A stretch of DNA of 64,000 bases from Sphingobacterium sp. UGAL515B_05 (GCF_033097525.1 NZ_CP109907.1:2728001-2792000), one strand, 5' to 3'; numbered from the stretch's first letter, positions 34,809 to 43,634 are shown. A program made the numbers and translations. Notes: generated by a model from the sequence alone, not told the origin.

Positions 34809-36095
34809 TTAACGATTTGAAAATTCAACGTAGTCGCGTTCTGTGTGGCCAACGTATACTTGTCTAGGACGACCGATAGGCTCTTTGTTTTCGCGCATTT
34901 CTTTCCACTGTGCAATCCATCCTGGTAGACGGCCTAAAGCAAATAATACGGTAAACATGTCTGCTTTGAAACCTAACGCACGGTAGATGATACCTGAATA
35001 GAAATCAACATTTGGATAAAGTTTTCTGTCAATGAAATATTGGTCATTCAATGCTGCTTCTTCCAGTTTCTTCGCGATATCCAATACAGGATCTTGAACA
35101 CCTAATTTTTCTAAGATATCATCACAGGCTTTTTTGATAATTTTAGCACGTGGGTCGAAGTTTTTGTAAACACGGTGACCGAATCCCATTAAGCGGAAAG
35201 GATCGTTTTTGTCTTTTGCTTTAGCAAGATATTTTTCAGCATCACCACCATCATTTTTAATGGCCTCTAACATCTCGATTACGGCTTGGTTTGCGCCACC
35301 ATGTAATGGTCCCCATAATGCGTTGATACCTGATGCAACAGAAGCATAAAGGTTTGCATTGGATGAACCTACAATACGGACAGTAGATGTTGAACAGTTT
35401 TGCTCATGATCAGCATGTAAAATCAACAATTTGTGCATGGCATCAATGACGACTGGATCGAATGTTTTTTCATCGTTAACTTCTCCGAATAACATGTTTA
35501 GGAAGTTGTCGATATAGCCAAGGTTGTTTTTAGGATAAACAACAGGGTGACCCAATGATTTCTTCTGAATCCAAGAAACGATTGTTGGCATTTTTGCCAA
35601 AAGATTGATGATCGTTTGATCTTCTTCTTCGTCTGTTAAGTTTGGATTTAAAGATTCTGGGTAAAACGCCGATAATGCACCAACTAAACAGGAAAGTTGA
35701 CCCATTGGATGTGATTTGGAAGGAAAACCAGCGAAGAAGTTTTTCATATCTTCGTGAATCATCATTTGTTTTTTGATGTCAGCTCTGAATTTTTCCAATA
35801 CCTCTTTTTTTGGAAGCTCTCCATAAATCAACAAATAAGCAACTTCCAAGAAAGTCGATTTCTCTGCCAATTGTTCAATTGGATATCCTCTATATCTCAA
35901 TATACCTTTTTCACCGTCAAGGAAAGTAATCGCACTCTTCGTCGCACCAGTATTTTTGTATCCTGGGTCTAATGTAATAAATCCACTTAGATCTCTTAAT
36001 TTGGAAATATCAACTGCTTTTTCATTTTCAGTACCGACAACGACCGCGAGGTCATAGGAAGTGCCGTCTAAATTTATAGATGCTTTATCTGACAT
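34809..36095 (-). CDS. gltA: Citrate synthase (type II)
   Basis: This 428-residue enzyme condenses acetyl-CoA and oxaloacetate to citrate, the first step of the TCA cycle. The active-site blocks are easy to see: LHADHEQNCSTSTVR (first catalytic His), GALHGGANQAVIEML (second catalytic His), then GFGHRVYKNFDPRAKII, and DFYSGIIYRALGF with the catalytic Asp-containing loop nearby. The N-terminal beta-rich portion (about residues 1-60) is typical of the hexameric, NADH-sensitive type found in many bacteria. The gene is monocistronic, with its own terminator (34761-34786). Confidence 0.96.
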   Translation of the reverse strand: MSDKASINLDGTSYDLAVVVGTENEKAVDISKLRDLSGFITLDPGYKNTGATKSAITFLDGEKGILRYRGYPIEQLAEKSTFLEVAYLLIYGELPKKEVLEKFRADIKKQMMIHEDMKNFFAGFPSKSHPMGQLSCLVGALSAFYPESLNPNLTDEEEDQTIINLLAKMPTIVSWIQKKSLGHPVVYPKNNLGYIDNFLNMLFGEVNDEKTFDPVVIDAMHKLLILHADHEQNCSTSTVRIVGSSNANLYASVASGINALWGPLHGGANQAVIEMLEAIKNDGGDAEKYLAKAKDKNDPFRLMGFGHRVYKNFDPRAKIIKKACDDILEKLGVQDPVLDIAKKLEEAALNDQYFIDRKLYPNVDFYSGIIYRALGFKADMFTVLFALGRLPGWIAQWKEMRENKEPIGRPRQVYVGHTERDYVEFSNR

Positions 36096-36137
36096 GTTTA
36101 TATATTATCTTATATCTGATTTGTTATGCTAATCTCA

Positions 36138-36145
36138 CAAATTTA
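36138..36145 (-). promoter_or_regulatory. Possible -7 element of gltA
   Basis: Read leftward this is TAAATTTG, a perfect TAnnTTTG match about 45 bases upstream of the gltA start. No clear -33 TTG at the usual distance was found. Confidence 0.3.
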
Positions 36146-36285
36146 ACTATTTGATATTTAAAATTGAAAGTTCTTTTGGAATTAAAATGACATGACTGCG
36201 TCATTTTGGATAATATTCACTAATTATTTACTTAAATAAGCAAATAATTTATTCAAATTTAACATTATCTTATTCTGCAAAAATA

Positions 36286-36531
36286 TTAATCTATTTTTCG
36301 TTGGGCGACTTTGCCTTTGTCTTCATAGTTCCCCTGTTTGCCTGACCCGAAAAATGGAAGTATAACAAAACAGACCAGAACAATAGCGGTTGCTGTCAAT
36401 ATTCCCGTAGTCCATAAGATTTTACTGAAATTTTCAGCGTCTAGTAGCTGAATGCCCCACAACCCTAAAAGGAAATAGGTGGCAACGAAAAGGATCACCA
36501 AGGTGAATAATATACCGAATATGTATTTCAT
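36286..36531 (-). CDS. Small two-helix membrane protein of unknown function
   Basis: This is an 81-residue protein. Helix 1 is about residues 4-26 (FGILFTLVILFVATYFLLGL) and helix 2 about residues 40-62 (TTGILTATAIVLVCFVILPF). A charged tail follows, KQGNYEDKGKVAQRKID, probably cytoplasmic. I do not recognise a family. It is the third gene of a leftward series with an SPFH protein and a zinc-ribbon membrane protein, 81 bases after the SPFH gene, so a membrane-associated helper role is possible. The coding potential looks real from the conserved hydrophobic layout and its position. Confidence 0.6.
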   Translation of the reverse strand: MKYIFGILFTLVILFVATYFLLGLWGIQLLDAENFSKILWTTGILTATAIVLVCFVILPFFGSGKQGNYEDKGKVAQRKID

Positions 36532-36612
36532 AGCTGAATTAATTTATGTGTTATGAATTGATTCACCTCGGTATAATTGAGCTGAATCGTGATATGAATA
36601 TCCCCGCATGCA

Positions 36613-37620
36613 TTATATTTTGTTGAGAATCTGTTTTTTGAGTGTATCGAATTCTTCCTGACTAATGATGTTTTCACGGAGCAGCAGCTGCAGCTTTTGA
36701 AGTTTCTCGACAAAGTCGCCTTCTTGCTGAATATGATCTTTGATCTCCTCTTTTTGGAGGTCAAACTGTTTTCCGAGTTCCATACCGACGCCCAGTTGTG
36801 CACCTACACCCGCGATTCCCCCTTCATTTTTAGCGGCATCACGGAGCGCACGTAGTTTTTCTAATTCAACATAGCTCAGACCTGCCTGTTGTGCCGCTTG
36901 ATTTTGTGTGCTTAAATCGGCGATTTCTCCGATTCTTCGTTGTGTATTGGCATCAAATTGAGTTCCTAAGATTTTGAAATCCGTAATGTCGAGACCAAGG
37001 TCATTAAAATCTTGTTCAACCGCAGTCTTGATGTCGTGGGATAACAGTCCCAGTTGACTGTCAATTTCATTGTAACCCAGTTTCTTTTGTGCAATCTGCG
37101 CAATAATTTGTTGTGGGATCCGATTATTGATGATGTCTTGAATGACAGCTGTGCTGACCGTATTTTGATTTGCGACAATATTTTTATAGAAATGTACGGG
37201 TTCCTTGATCAGGTAGGAAAAGGTGCCGTTTAGTCCGATTTCTATCGGTAAATTGTAGTGTGGGTCGACGTATTTAATCGGAGTTCCTGTTCCCCAGGAT
37301 TGATTGACGATAGCGGCCGTACGAAAAAAGTAAATGTAAAGTTTGTGTTCGGATTCAAAATTCTGCCGTAAACGCGCTAAAGTGGTAAAGAAGGGATGGT
37401 TGTCCGTTTTGAGGTTGTACGTTCCTGGTTCGGTCAGCAGGTTTTCACCTTTTCCCTCATACACAAGGATGCAGCCCTGCCCTGGAGCGAGGATCAGCTT
37501 GCTGGAATTTTTGATCTCATTCCTTTCGGATGGAAATTTATACCATAATAATCGAGGGTCTTGGTTTTTCCACTCGATGACTTCAGAAAGTTGGTTGTTA
37601 AAAAGATTAAATAGTCCCAT
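36613..37620 (-). CDS. SPFH-domain protein with C-terminal SHOCT-like segment (YdjI-like)
   Basis: This is a 335-residue cytoplasmic protein without membrane helices. Residues about 20-240 form an SPFH/virion-core-like domain: SEVIEWKNQDPRLLWYKFP at the start, KLILAPGQGCILVYEGKGEN, and EQDFNDLGLDITDFKILGTQ near its end. This is followed by a coiled-coil-like region (LSTQNQAAQQAGLSYVELEK). The last 35 residues, LQKLQLLLRENIISQEEFDT, match a SHOCT-type helical hairpin used for oligomerisation. The arrangement equals that of Bacillus YdjI, which works with the zinc-ribbon membrane protein YdjG at membrane microdomains. The adjacent upstream gene encodes just such a zinc-ribbon membrane protein, 5 bases away, so the pair is probably a functional unit. 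Confidence 0.82.
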   Translation of the reverse strand: MGLFNLFNNQLSEVIEWKNQDPRLLWYKFPSERNEIKNSSKLILAPGQGCILVYEGKGENLLTEPGTYNLKTDNHPFFTTLARLRQNFESEHKLYIYFFRTAAIVNQSWGTGTPIKYVDPHYNLPIEIGLNGTFSYLIKEPVHFYKNIVANQNTVSTAVIQDIINNRIPQQIIAQIAQKKLGYNEIDSQLGLLSHDIKTAVEQDFNDLGLDITDFKILGTQFDANTQRRIGEIADLSTQNQAAQQAGLSYVELEKLRALRDAAKNEGGIAGVGAQLGVGMELGKQFDLQKEEIKDHIQQEGDFVEKLQKLQLLLRENIISQEEFDTLKKQILNKI

Positions 37621-37625
37621 AGTGA

Positions 37626-38996
37626 TTAATTTAGTGTGTCGAATTTGGGGTTATACCCTTCAAACTTGTTGATTTGTTTTCCATTATTATCAAAATAATA
37701 ATAGTCGCTGGCGCCCTTTATAATAAAACCATCTTTGAGTAGGCTCCCATTTCCATACATGGATTTAAGATCTGTAGTCACTGTTTTTTGTATGGCGCCA
37801 GTTGTTACATCCAATAGTTGGACCTGGAAAGGGTCGTCTTCAGCAGGTGTTGGTTTATACGCGATGAGTAGCGTTTTGTCATTCTGCGCAATGATTACAG
37901 GCTGAAAGTAAAGTCTTCCTGGCGTAAAGTCCTTGAAGCTAATCAGACGGGCGCCTTTAAATTGCCATGGATTGATCAATACCTTTTTATAAGGATCACG
38001 GTCGGTAAAAATACCCGAACCGCCATAGTCTTTATCCCAGGAAAAGCGCGGGCTATCTTTAGGAAATCCATATTGATATTGGTAACTGTACTGGATTAAC
38101 TGGATTTTTTCTTCCGGATAATAACTGGATTTACTTGAAAAAGCGAATTCCGTTTTTGTCGTTGGATTGGGAAGTTTTTTCCTTCGCTCATCGTAAAGCT
38201 GTTTATCGGGGATAGATTTATTAATTAAGGGGTAATAAGCTAGATTTTGACCCTCATTGTTGACAATTTGATAGGCTGAGCCATAGTCTTCGTATTTAAA
38301 TTCAACCTTAGCGATGCCTGTGCTTAAAGATGGCGCATCTTTCACATAGTTCTCAAGCACACTTTTATATGTAAGTGTATTTCTGTCCAGCTGATAAATG
38401 TATTTGGCTTTGACGATAATATAGAGATTCTGGTCTTCAAATACCTGAAGTTTGACGTCGCTGCTCGACAGTTCGACAGGTGTTTCCATCAATGCCTTTA
38501 CCCATTCTTTTTTACCTGTTTTTGGATCGAAAAGCCCAATATAAACCTTATTATCCTTGTTTTCGTCCATTCGTTTTCTGAAGGTTCCGACATTACCGAC
38601 GACAACAACGTGGGGCGTATTATCTTTGTCCAAAAATAGTGTGTTGCTTGCGTAATTCCATTCAAGAGGTTCTACCTCTTCTTTTTTCTCTGCTGTATTA
38701 GAGGTGCTGTAAGTTGAATAATTGGGCGCTGGCTTTTTGGAAAAAATAGCGCTTAGGGCTCCAATGACAAACATAAGAGCAATAAAGCCCACGACAGCAA
38801 ATAATACAATCCGTACGGCTTTATATTGATCCGGATTGTTGCGCGGATAGTTGTAGTTGTGATTGATATTGATGTCGTCGCTATCTAAAAAAAATTCTGT
38901 TCCACAGCTATCGCATTTATAATAATCGGGGCGTAGTGTGGTGATTTTTATACTTCCGCAATGCGGACATTTAATCGCTTTGATATTTTTAGCCAT
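37626..38996 (-). CDS. Zinc-ribbon membrane protein with a propeller-like C-terminal domain
   Basis: This is a 456-residue protein. An N-terminal zinc ribbon has Cys10-x2-Cys13 and Cys28-x2-Cys31 (KCPHCG...KCDSCG). A single membrane helix at about residues 61-86 follows (VRIVLFAVVGFIALMFVIGA). The rest of about 340 residues is beta-rich with repeated short strands: NTLFLDKDNTPHVVVVGNVG, VYIGLFDPKTGKKEWVKAL, NLYIIVKAKYIYQLDRNTL and TLLIAYKPTPAEDD. This resembles a PQQ/WD-type propeller. The zinc ribbon would be cytoplasmic and the beta domain on the other side of the membrane. Next to an SPFH/SHOCT protein, it recalls the YdjG/YdjI pair of Bacillus. Ligand unknown. Confidence 0.75.
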   Translation of the reverse strand: MAKNIKAIKCPHCGSIKITTLRPDYYKCDSCGTEFFLDSDDININHNYNYPRNNPDQYKAVRIVLFAVVGFIALMFVIGALSAIFSKKPAPNYSTYSTSNTAEKKEEVEPLEWNYASNTLFLDKDNTPHVVVVGNVGTFRKRMDENKDNKVYIGLFDPKTGKKEWVKALMETPVELSSSDVKLQVFEDQNLYIIVKAKYIYQLDRNTLTYKSVLENYVKDAPSLSTGIAKVEFKYEDYGSAYQIVNNEGQNLAYYPLINKSIPDKQLYDERRKKLPNPTTKTEFAFSSKSSYYPEEKIQLIQYSYQYQYGFPKDSPRFSWDKDYGGSGIFTDRDPYKKVLINPWQFKGARLISFKDFTPGRLYFQPVIIAQNDKTLLIAYKPTPAEDDPFQVQLLDVTTGAIQKTVTTDLKSMYGNGSLLKDGFIIKGASDYYYFDNNGKQINKFEGYNPKFDTLN

Positions 38997-39245
38997 TTAT
39001 CTTACCTGTATTTTTTTGAACCATCTTTTGGCGCATACAACCGGACTGATTCCAGGGGATTCTATCCATTTGAAAGTTCTGCCTTTTCAATTGATGAAAC
39101 GATTTATGTGTGAATTTAGAATTAAAATAATCGTATAACAAATTTTCTGCCAGCTAACTTATATTCGTCGAATCTGAGTTTAAATACGCAGGAAATGAGC
39201 CGTTTGTTTTTTTTAAACAAGGGAGACGGCGCTGTTCACTATTAA

Positions 39246-39273
39246 TTTGTAAAACAAAGAGAAAATATTTTTG
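39246..39273 (+). promoter_or_regulatory. Probable promoter of the BlaI/M56 pair
   Basis: A perfect TAnnTTTG element, TATTTTTG (39266-39273), lies 16 bases after TTTG (39246-39249). The spacer is slightly shorter than usual. The start of transcription would fall at about 39281, inside the dyad listed next. Confidence 0.4.
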
Positions 39274-39278
39274 GTATT

Positions 39279-39293
39279 TACGAATTATTCGTA
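39279..39293. promoter_or_regulatory. Palindrome TACGAATTATTCGTA, candidate BlaI-type operator
   Basis: The 15-base sequence is a perfect 7-bp dyad around a central T. It starts 5 bases after the -7 element and ends 36 bases before the regulator start, an ideal site for a BlaI/MecI-family repressor to block its own promoter. BlaI-type operators are short TA-rich dyads, which agrees in form. Binding is inferred. Confidence 0.55.
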
Positions 39294-39328
39294 GATTAGT
39301 GAAAGATTAGAAAAAGGAATAAATAGCT

Positions 39329-39691
39329 ATGGAAAAATTAACAGCACAGGAAGAGCAGGCAATGCAATCTATTTGGAGTCTCAATGGAGGTTTTATAAAA
39401 GAGATTTTGGATAATATCAAGGGTGAAAAGATGCCTTATACCACCTTGGCTTCAACAGTAAAGAATCTGGAACGTAAAGATTTTGTGAAAGCAGTACGTT
39501 ATGCCAATGCCAAGCGCTATGAACCGATGGTGAGTGAGGAAGATTATAAAGCGAAATTTATGAATTCCTTTGTGGGCGATTATTTTAAAAATTCCTATAA
39601 GGAGATGGTATCTTTTTTTGTGCAGGAAGAAAAACTAACGGCTGATGAATTAAAGGAAATTATGGACATGATTAAGCATAATAAATCTTAA
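39329..39691 (+). CDS. BlaI/MecI/CopY-family transcriptional repressor
   Basis: This is a 120-residue protein with a winged helix-turn-helix: LTAQEEQAMQSIWSLNGGFI, then MPYTTLASTVKNLERKDFVKA (recognition helix TTLASTVKNLERKDF). A C-terminal dimerisation helix region follows, FVQEEKLTADELKEIMDMIK. The family represses its own operon and dissociates when cleaved by, or on a signal from, a partner M56 (BlaR1-type) sensor protease. That partner is encoded 4 bases downstream. In Bacteroidota such pairs are widespread and not limited to beta-lactam response. No beta-lactamase gene lies near, so the signal is unknown. Confidence 0.9.
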   Translation: MEKLTAQEEQAMQSIWSLNGGFIKEILDNIKGEKMPYTTLASTVKNLERKDFVKAVRYANAKRYEPMVSEEDYKAKFMNSFVGDYFKNSYKEMVSFFVQEEKLTADELKEIMDMIKHNKS

Positions 39692-39695
39692 TAAC

Positions 39696-42020
39696 ATGGA
39701 AAGCTTACTGACCTATATTATTCAAGTCAACCTGCTCTTGGGGATTATCTATCTGGGATATATTGGACTATTGAAAGGGCTGACGTTCTATGTGCTAAAT
39801 CGAGTTTACTTTTTGGCAGGAGGGCTATTTGCTTTTATATATCCATTTCTGGATTTAAAGTCTTTGTTCGTGCAGCGCGGGCTGAATATGGGGGCGGTAG
39901 GCGAGCAGATTTCGCTTTATATTACTGAGCCGGAAGTGCAGCAACAACTGACCTTGGGAAGGTTGGTGGAAATTGTGTTTATGGTTGGTGCGATTGTATT
40001 GTTATTGAAGTTTGTATTTCAATTATTGAGTTTATTACGGATTCATTTGAATTCAAAGTCCGATCAATGGCGGACGTATCTATTTCGGAATGTGCTTATT
40101 CCTATTGTTCCATTTTCGTTTTTGAATAAAATCTATGTCAATAAAGGACAGCATGCTGATGCTGAACTTAAAGATATTTTTAAGCATGAGGATATTCATG
40201 TGAAAGGCCTTCACAGTCTGGATATTTTATTGTTTGAAATGATATTGGTGTGTTGTTGGTACAATCCTTTCGTCTGGTTCATGCGCAGAGCCATTCGCCA
40301 AAATTTGGAGTTCTTGACTGATCAACAGGTTCTCGATAAAGGAATTGACAAGCAGACGTACCAATACAGCCTATTGAATGTGTCCAAAAAGGGCACTTCA
40401 GTAGGATTGAGCAATCAATTTAATTTTAAACTTTTAAAACGTCGAATTATGATGATGAACAAGAAGCGATCATCGAAAATAGAACTGAGTAAATACGCCT
40501 TTCTTTTACCTGTATTTTTATTGACGGGAGCAGCATTTACGGTAAGTAAAGCGGAGGGAAGCATAGAAGGGGTAGTTGAGAAAGTAAATGAGACAGTATT
40601 ACCTATTCAGTTACCAACAGTTGATTTACGATCTCAGACAGATCAATCAAATATGAAAACTACTGTATTGGCGGATACTTTGGCTAAAGCAAATCAAGTG
40701 GCGACGAGAGATTTTAAGGAAATCAAGAGATCTGCTATTGATTTTTCTAAAAATCAAAAGTATTTTGTGGATAATAAATTGGTCTCTAAGGCTGAATTTT
40801 TGGCTATTCCTGAAGGAAAACTGGCGAAGTACTGGTTTTCGAATGACAGTGATATGATCAAGTATCGGACGAAGTCTTCAATTGATATTTCTGGCGGAGC
40901 AATTTTGGCCAATACTGTTGAAATGCAACAACATTCGGATATAGCACAAAAAAAATTACGCTGTGTTATGAATGGTATTGTGCAGGAAAAAACTTTTACT
41001 GTGGATGATATCGATCCTAATGCTATAGCGTCAGTCTCGGTATTACAAGGTAAGGCTGCTATTGATAAGTATGGTAAAGATGTTGGGAAAGATGGTATCC
41101 TTGAAGTGAATTTGAAGGAAGGAGCTCATATTGGTAAAGATATGACCAAACTCAAAGGTCTTACGATTGGGGTGACGTATCGTGATGATCTGCTAACGAA
41201 TGATAAGTCAACTGATGTGGTGTACGTTATTGATGGCAAAAGGGTAGATCAAAAAATGGTGAAGGAGTTGGCCCTGACGCCGGATGGAATCGCGACACTA
41301 TCGGTGTGGAAGGATGCTGAAGCGATTAAGAAATATGGTGAAGATGCTAAGAATGGTGTTTTAGTTATTACGACAAAAAAATGGGCTCGTGAGAATCCGG
41401 ATAAGGTGAATAATAAGTTTCGTTTCATAGGGCAGGAAAATAAAAAAGGGGATGATGTCGTTACCGTCGTTGGCTATAAGAGAGACAACAGTGTGGATGA
41501 TAAGATTAGTTCGACGATTGGTTCTAAGAAAAACGAAGGACAGGGTGAAAAAGTTGTTGGCGTGGTTGGTTATAAGAAAAGTGAGACATTGGATGACGCG
41601 AAACAAATTACTTTGATGGATAAATCAGAAACGGCTAATCTTGAAGCAAAAACAATTGGTCTCTTAGCGAACAAACAGGCAAGTCAGTCGATCGGAACAG
41701 ATTTTCCATCGGTCAGAATACGTGGTTACGATGGAAAAGTCAAGCCATTAATTGTGGTTGATGGGGCTGTTAAGAAGGAGGCCAGTTTGCAAAGACTTGA
41801 TTCGAAAGATATTGAATCTATAGAGATTTTGAAAAATGCAAGTGCGACTGCATTGTATGGGAGTGCAGGCAAAGACGGTGTCATTATCGTTACGACCCGA
41901 ATGAAAGCAAGCGAGCAGAAAAACGATGTGCAGGCGAATGGAAAATTAAAAGAGAAGATAAGCGGAGCGATTAAGATGGAGATAGAAAAAGAAAAGATCA
42001 GGGTAGAAAGCAGTAATTAA
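39696..42020 (+). CDS. M56-family (BlaR1-like) sensor protease with TonB-plug-like repeats
   Basis: This is a 774-residue protein. Residues 1 to about 285 form the M56 unit: membrane helices near 8-30, 36-55 and 85-110, a zinc site HEDIH at 164-168 with a following WYNPFVWFMRRAI segment, and a last helix near 265-285 (YAFLLPVFLLTGAAFTV). The rest, presumably periplasmic, holds three plug-like repeats of the kind DG...I..i.vlk...A...YG..G.dGVi.itt at about 421-475, 507-557 and 683-735. The best is KPLIVVDGAVKKE followed by DIESIEILKNASATALYG. Between the last two are two short repeats (VVTVVGYK and VVGVVGYK). The family senses envelope signals and cleaves the BlaI-type repressor. This is a known Bacteroidota architecture, but the role of the plug repeats is unclear. 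Confidence 0.85.
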   Translation: MESLLTYIIQVNLLLGIIYLGYIGLLKGLTFYVLNRVYFLAGGLFAFIYPFLDLKSLFVQRGLNMGAVGEQISLYITEPEVQQQLTLGRLVEIVFMVGAIVLLLKFVFQLLSLLRIHLNSKSDQWRTYLFRNVLIPIVPFSFLNKIYVNKGQHADAELKDIFKHEDIHVKGLHSLDILLFEMILVCCWYNPFVWFMRRAIRQNLEFLTDQQVLDKGIDKQTYQYSLLNVSKKGTSVGLSNQFNFKLLKRRIMMMNKKRSSKIELSKYAFLLPVFLLTGAAFTVSKAEGSIEGVVEKVNETVLPIQLPTVDLRSQTDQSNMKTTVLADTLAKANQVATRDFKEIKRSAIDFSKNQKYFVDNKLVSKAEFLAIPEGKLAKYWFSNDSDMIKYRTKSSIDISGGAILANTVEMQQHSDIAQKKLRCVMNGIVQEKTFTVDDIDPNAIASVSVLQGKAAIDKYGKDVGKDGILEVNLKEGAHIGKDMTKLKGLTIGVTYRDDLLTNDKSTDVVYVIDGKRVDQKMVKELALTPDGIATLSVWKDAEAIKKYGEDAKNGVLVITTKKWARENPDKVNNKFRFIGQENKKGDDVVTVVGYKRDNSVDDKISSTIGSKKNEGQGEKVVGVVGYKKSETLDDAKQITLMDKSETANLEAKTIGLLANKQASQSIGTDFPSVRIRGYDGKVKPLIVVDGAVKKEASLQRLDSKDIESIEILKNASATALYGSAGKDGVIIVTTRMKASEQKNDVQANGKLKEKISGAIKMEIEKEKIRVESSN

Positions 42021-42031
42021 TGTGAAATTCT

Positions 42032-42079
42032 CTGATTTATAAAAAAAAGACCGATTATCGGTCTTTTTTTATAAATCAG
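42032..42079. terminator. Long bidirectional hairpin between convergent genes
   Basis: The arms 42032-42055 and 42057-42079 are reverse complements over 23 positions with one bulged A; the core is GACCGAT/ATCGGTC with A and T tracts. It ends the M56 gene and the leftward pth gene from opposite sides. Confidence 0.9.
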
Positions 42080-42119
42080 TATCAATACACAGTACGTCAG
42101 TCTGCTTTAGTGACTTCTA

Positions 42120-42683
42120 CTATTTTGTGTTTAAATTAGTCATCGTCAGCTCGATGCCGATATTGACAAAACTTTGGATCATTTTAACGGAATGGTCAAT
42201 TAAAGCCGGTAGTTCAGCTTGTTCTTCTTTGTCAAAAGGGCCCAGTACATAATCTACTTGTCTACCTTTTGGGTAATTGTCTCCGATGCCGAAACGTAAG
42301 CGCGGATAAACCTGTCCGCCACAAAGCTGCTCAATGGATTTAAGTCCGTTATGACCGGCGCTGCTTCCTTTGGGTTTCATCCGTAGCGAACCAAATGGAA
42401 TGGCCAGATCATCCACAATCACCAATACATTCTGAATAGGAACTTTGCATTGTTGCATGTAGTAATTAACAGCCTTGCCACTTAAGTTCATGTAGGTCGT
42501 AGGTTTAATCACAGTGACATTGTGCCCCCTTTGCTTAAATTCGCTATAATAGGCCAACTTGAGCAAGGAGAAACTGGCACCAGCCTGTTTAACAAGCTCG
42601 TCGGCAACCATAAACCCTATATTATGTCGTGTATCGGCATATTCACTGCCAATGTTGCCCAATCCAACGATAAGATAATTCAT
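42120..42683 (-). CDS. pth: Peptidyl-tRNA hydrolase
   Basis: This 187-residue cytoplasmic enzyme releases tRNA from peptidyl-tRNA that drops off ribosomes. Hallmarks are YLIVGLGNIGSEYADTRHNI (with catalytic His20 in the TRHNxG motif), KPTTYMNLSGKAV, VLVIVDDLAIPFGSLRMK (Asp94-95 region) and GSSAGHNGLKSIEQ. It lies directly after rplY on the same strand, the usual rplY-pth order, with a terminator hairpin between the two. It probably has its own weak promoter or depends on read-through. Confidence 0.96.
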   Translation of the reverse strand: MNYLIVGLGNIGSEYADTRHNIGFMVADELVKQAGASFSLLKLAYYSEFKQRGHNVTVIKPTTYMNLSGKAVNYYMQQCKVPIQNVLVIVDDLAIPFGSLRMKPKGSSAGHNGLKSIEQLCGGQVYPRLRFGIGDNYPKGRQVDYVLGPFDKEEQAELPALIDHSVKMIQSFVNIGIELTMTNLNTK

Positions 42684-42710
42684 GCTGCAAAAATAAAAAT
42701 TTTAATAAAC

Positions 42711-42736
42711 AAAAAAGCACCGAAATTCGGTGCTTT
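42711..42736 (-). terminator. Intrinsic terminator of rplY
   Basis: AAAGCACCGAA (42714-42724) and TTCGGTGCTTT (42726-42736) form a near-perfect stem. On the leftward strand it is followed by a T-rich tract. It lies 29 bases after the rplY stop and before pth. Confidence 0.85.
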
Positions 42737-42764
42737 CTGTAGTATTTTAAGAATCTTGTTCAGA

Positions 42765-43361
42765 TTATTTTTTACCACCTTTAGATGCTTTCGCTGCTTC
42801 TTGTTCAGCTTGACGCAATGCACGAGACATGATTACTGATACGATTGTATCATCAGCATTGTTTAATACTTTTGCGTTTTCCAATTGAATTTGACCTACA
42901 CGAACTGATTTACCAACTTCTAAAGATTCCATTGGTACAGCAATTTCTTGTGGTAGGTTTGCAGGTAATGCTTTTACGCGTAAATTACGTAATTTTTGAA
43001 CTAATTTACCCCCCATTTTAACACCTGGAGAAGTTCCTGTTAATTTGATAGGAATATTCAATGATACTTCTTTATCATCAAATAATTCTAAAAAGTCAAC
43101 GTGCGTAACTAAGTCAGTTAATGGGTGGAATTGTGCGTCTTGAACGATAGCTCTTTTAGTTTGACCTTCAATGTTTAATTCAACAATGATTACGTCTGCA
43201 GTGTAAAGAACTGGTTTCAAATCAGCTGCGGATACAGAAAGAGCTGTTTGCTCTGTACCACCGTAAAGTACTGCTGGTACTAAACCTTGGTAACGCAATT
43301 CTTTTGCATCTCTTTTCCCTACGTTCTGTCTTACAGAACCGCTAATAGCAATTGATTTCAT
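42765..43361 (-). CDS. rplY: 50S ribosomal protein L25, long (Ctc/TL5) form
   Basis: This 198-residue protein is the two-domain form of L25, which binds 5S rRNA. The N-terminal domain has SIAISGSVRQNVGKRDAKEL and LVPAVLYGGTEQTALSV; the C-terminal TL5 domain has VSLNIPIKLTGTSPGVKMGG and LRVKALPANLPQEIAVPM. The final AEQEAAKASKGGKK tail is Lys/Ala-rich as in Bacteroidota homologues. Its place between prs and pth is a widely conserved arrangement, though here an unusual 520-base gap separates it from prs. Confidence 0.96.
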   Translation of the reverse strand: MKSIAISGSVRQNVGKRDAKELRYQGLVPAVLYGGTEQTALSVSAADLKPVLYTADVIIVELNIEGQTKRAIVQDAQFHPLTDLVTHVDFLELFDDKEVSLNIPIKLTGTSPGVKMGGKLVQKLRNLRVKALPANLPQEIAVPMESLEVGKSVRVGQIQLENAKVLNNADDTIVSVIMSRALRQAEQEAAKASKGGKK

Positions 43362-43439
43362 CTTTTAATTTTTTATAAATTTGAGGTGCAAAGATAATCT
43401 AATTTCTGATATTATCAAAAAAAATACGGCCGCTATTAG

Positions 43440-43456
43440 TTCGGAAACAGGCACTT
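43440..43456 (+). repeat. 17-base intergenic motif, copy 1
   Basis: TTCGGAAACAGGCACTT is identical to 51056-51072; its inner 12 bases recur at 2391-2402. Here it lies about 80 bases upstream of rplY, on the strand opposite to that gene. Confidence 0.5.
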
Positions 43457-43591
43457 ATTCTATGTTTTCGATTTTTCCATGTTCGTGACTATGCCTAGAC
43501 ACGGCTACTTGTTTACCCGAAAGCATGACTTAATTGATGCCACTTCCATCTTTAAAAGGGAAATAAAACTCTTTTAACTCGGGTATAACAA

Positions 43592-43634
43592 GGGGTTAAC
43601 TGGGGTAGACCCCTGCTATACCCCTGTTAACCCC
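43592..43634. repeat. GC-rich inverted repeat (16-base arms)
   Basis: GGGGTTAACTGGGGTA (43592-43607) and TACCCCTGTTAACCCC (43619-43634) are reverse complements with one mismatch, around an 11-base loop. No T-tract follows immediately, so it is not a simple terminator. It overlaps the direct-repeat array. Confidence 0.7.

Noticed and set aside
39329..42020. Beta-lactam resistance operon
   Set aside because: The sensor lacks a penicillin-binding domain and no beta-lactamase or PBP gene is adjacent; BlaI/M56 pairs are common in this phylum without such a role.
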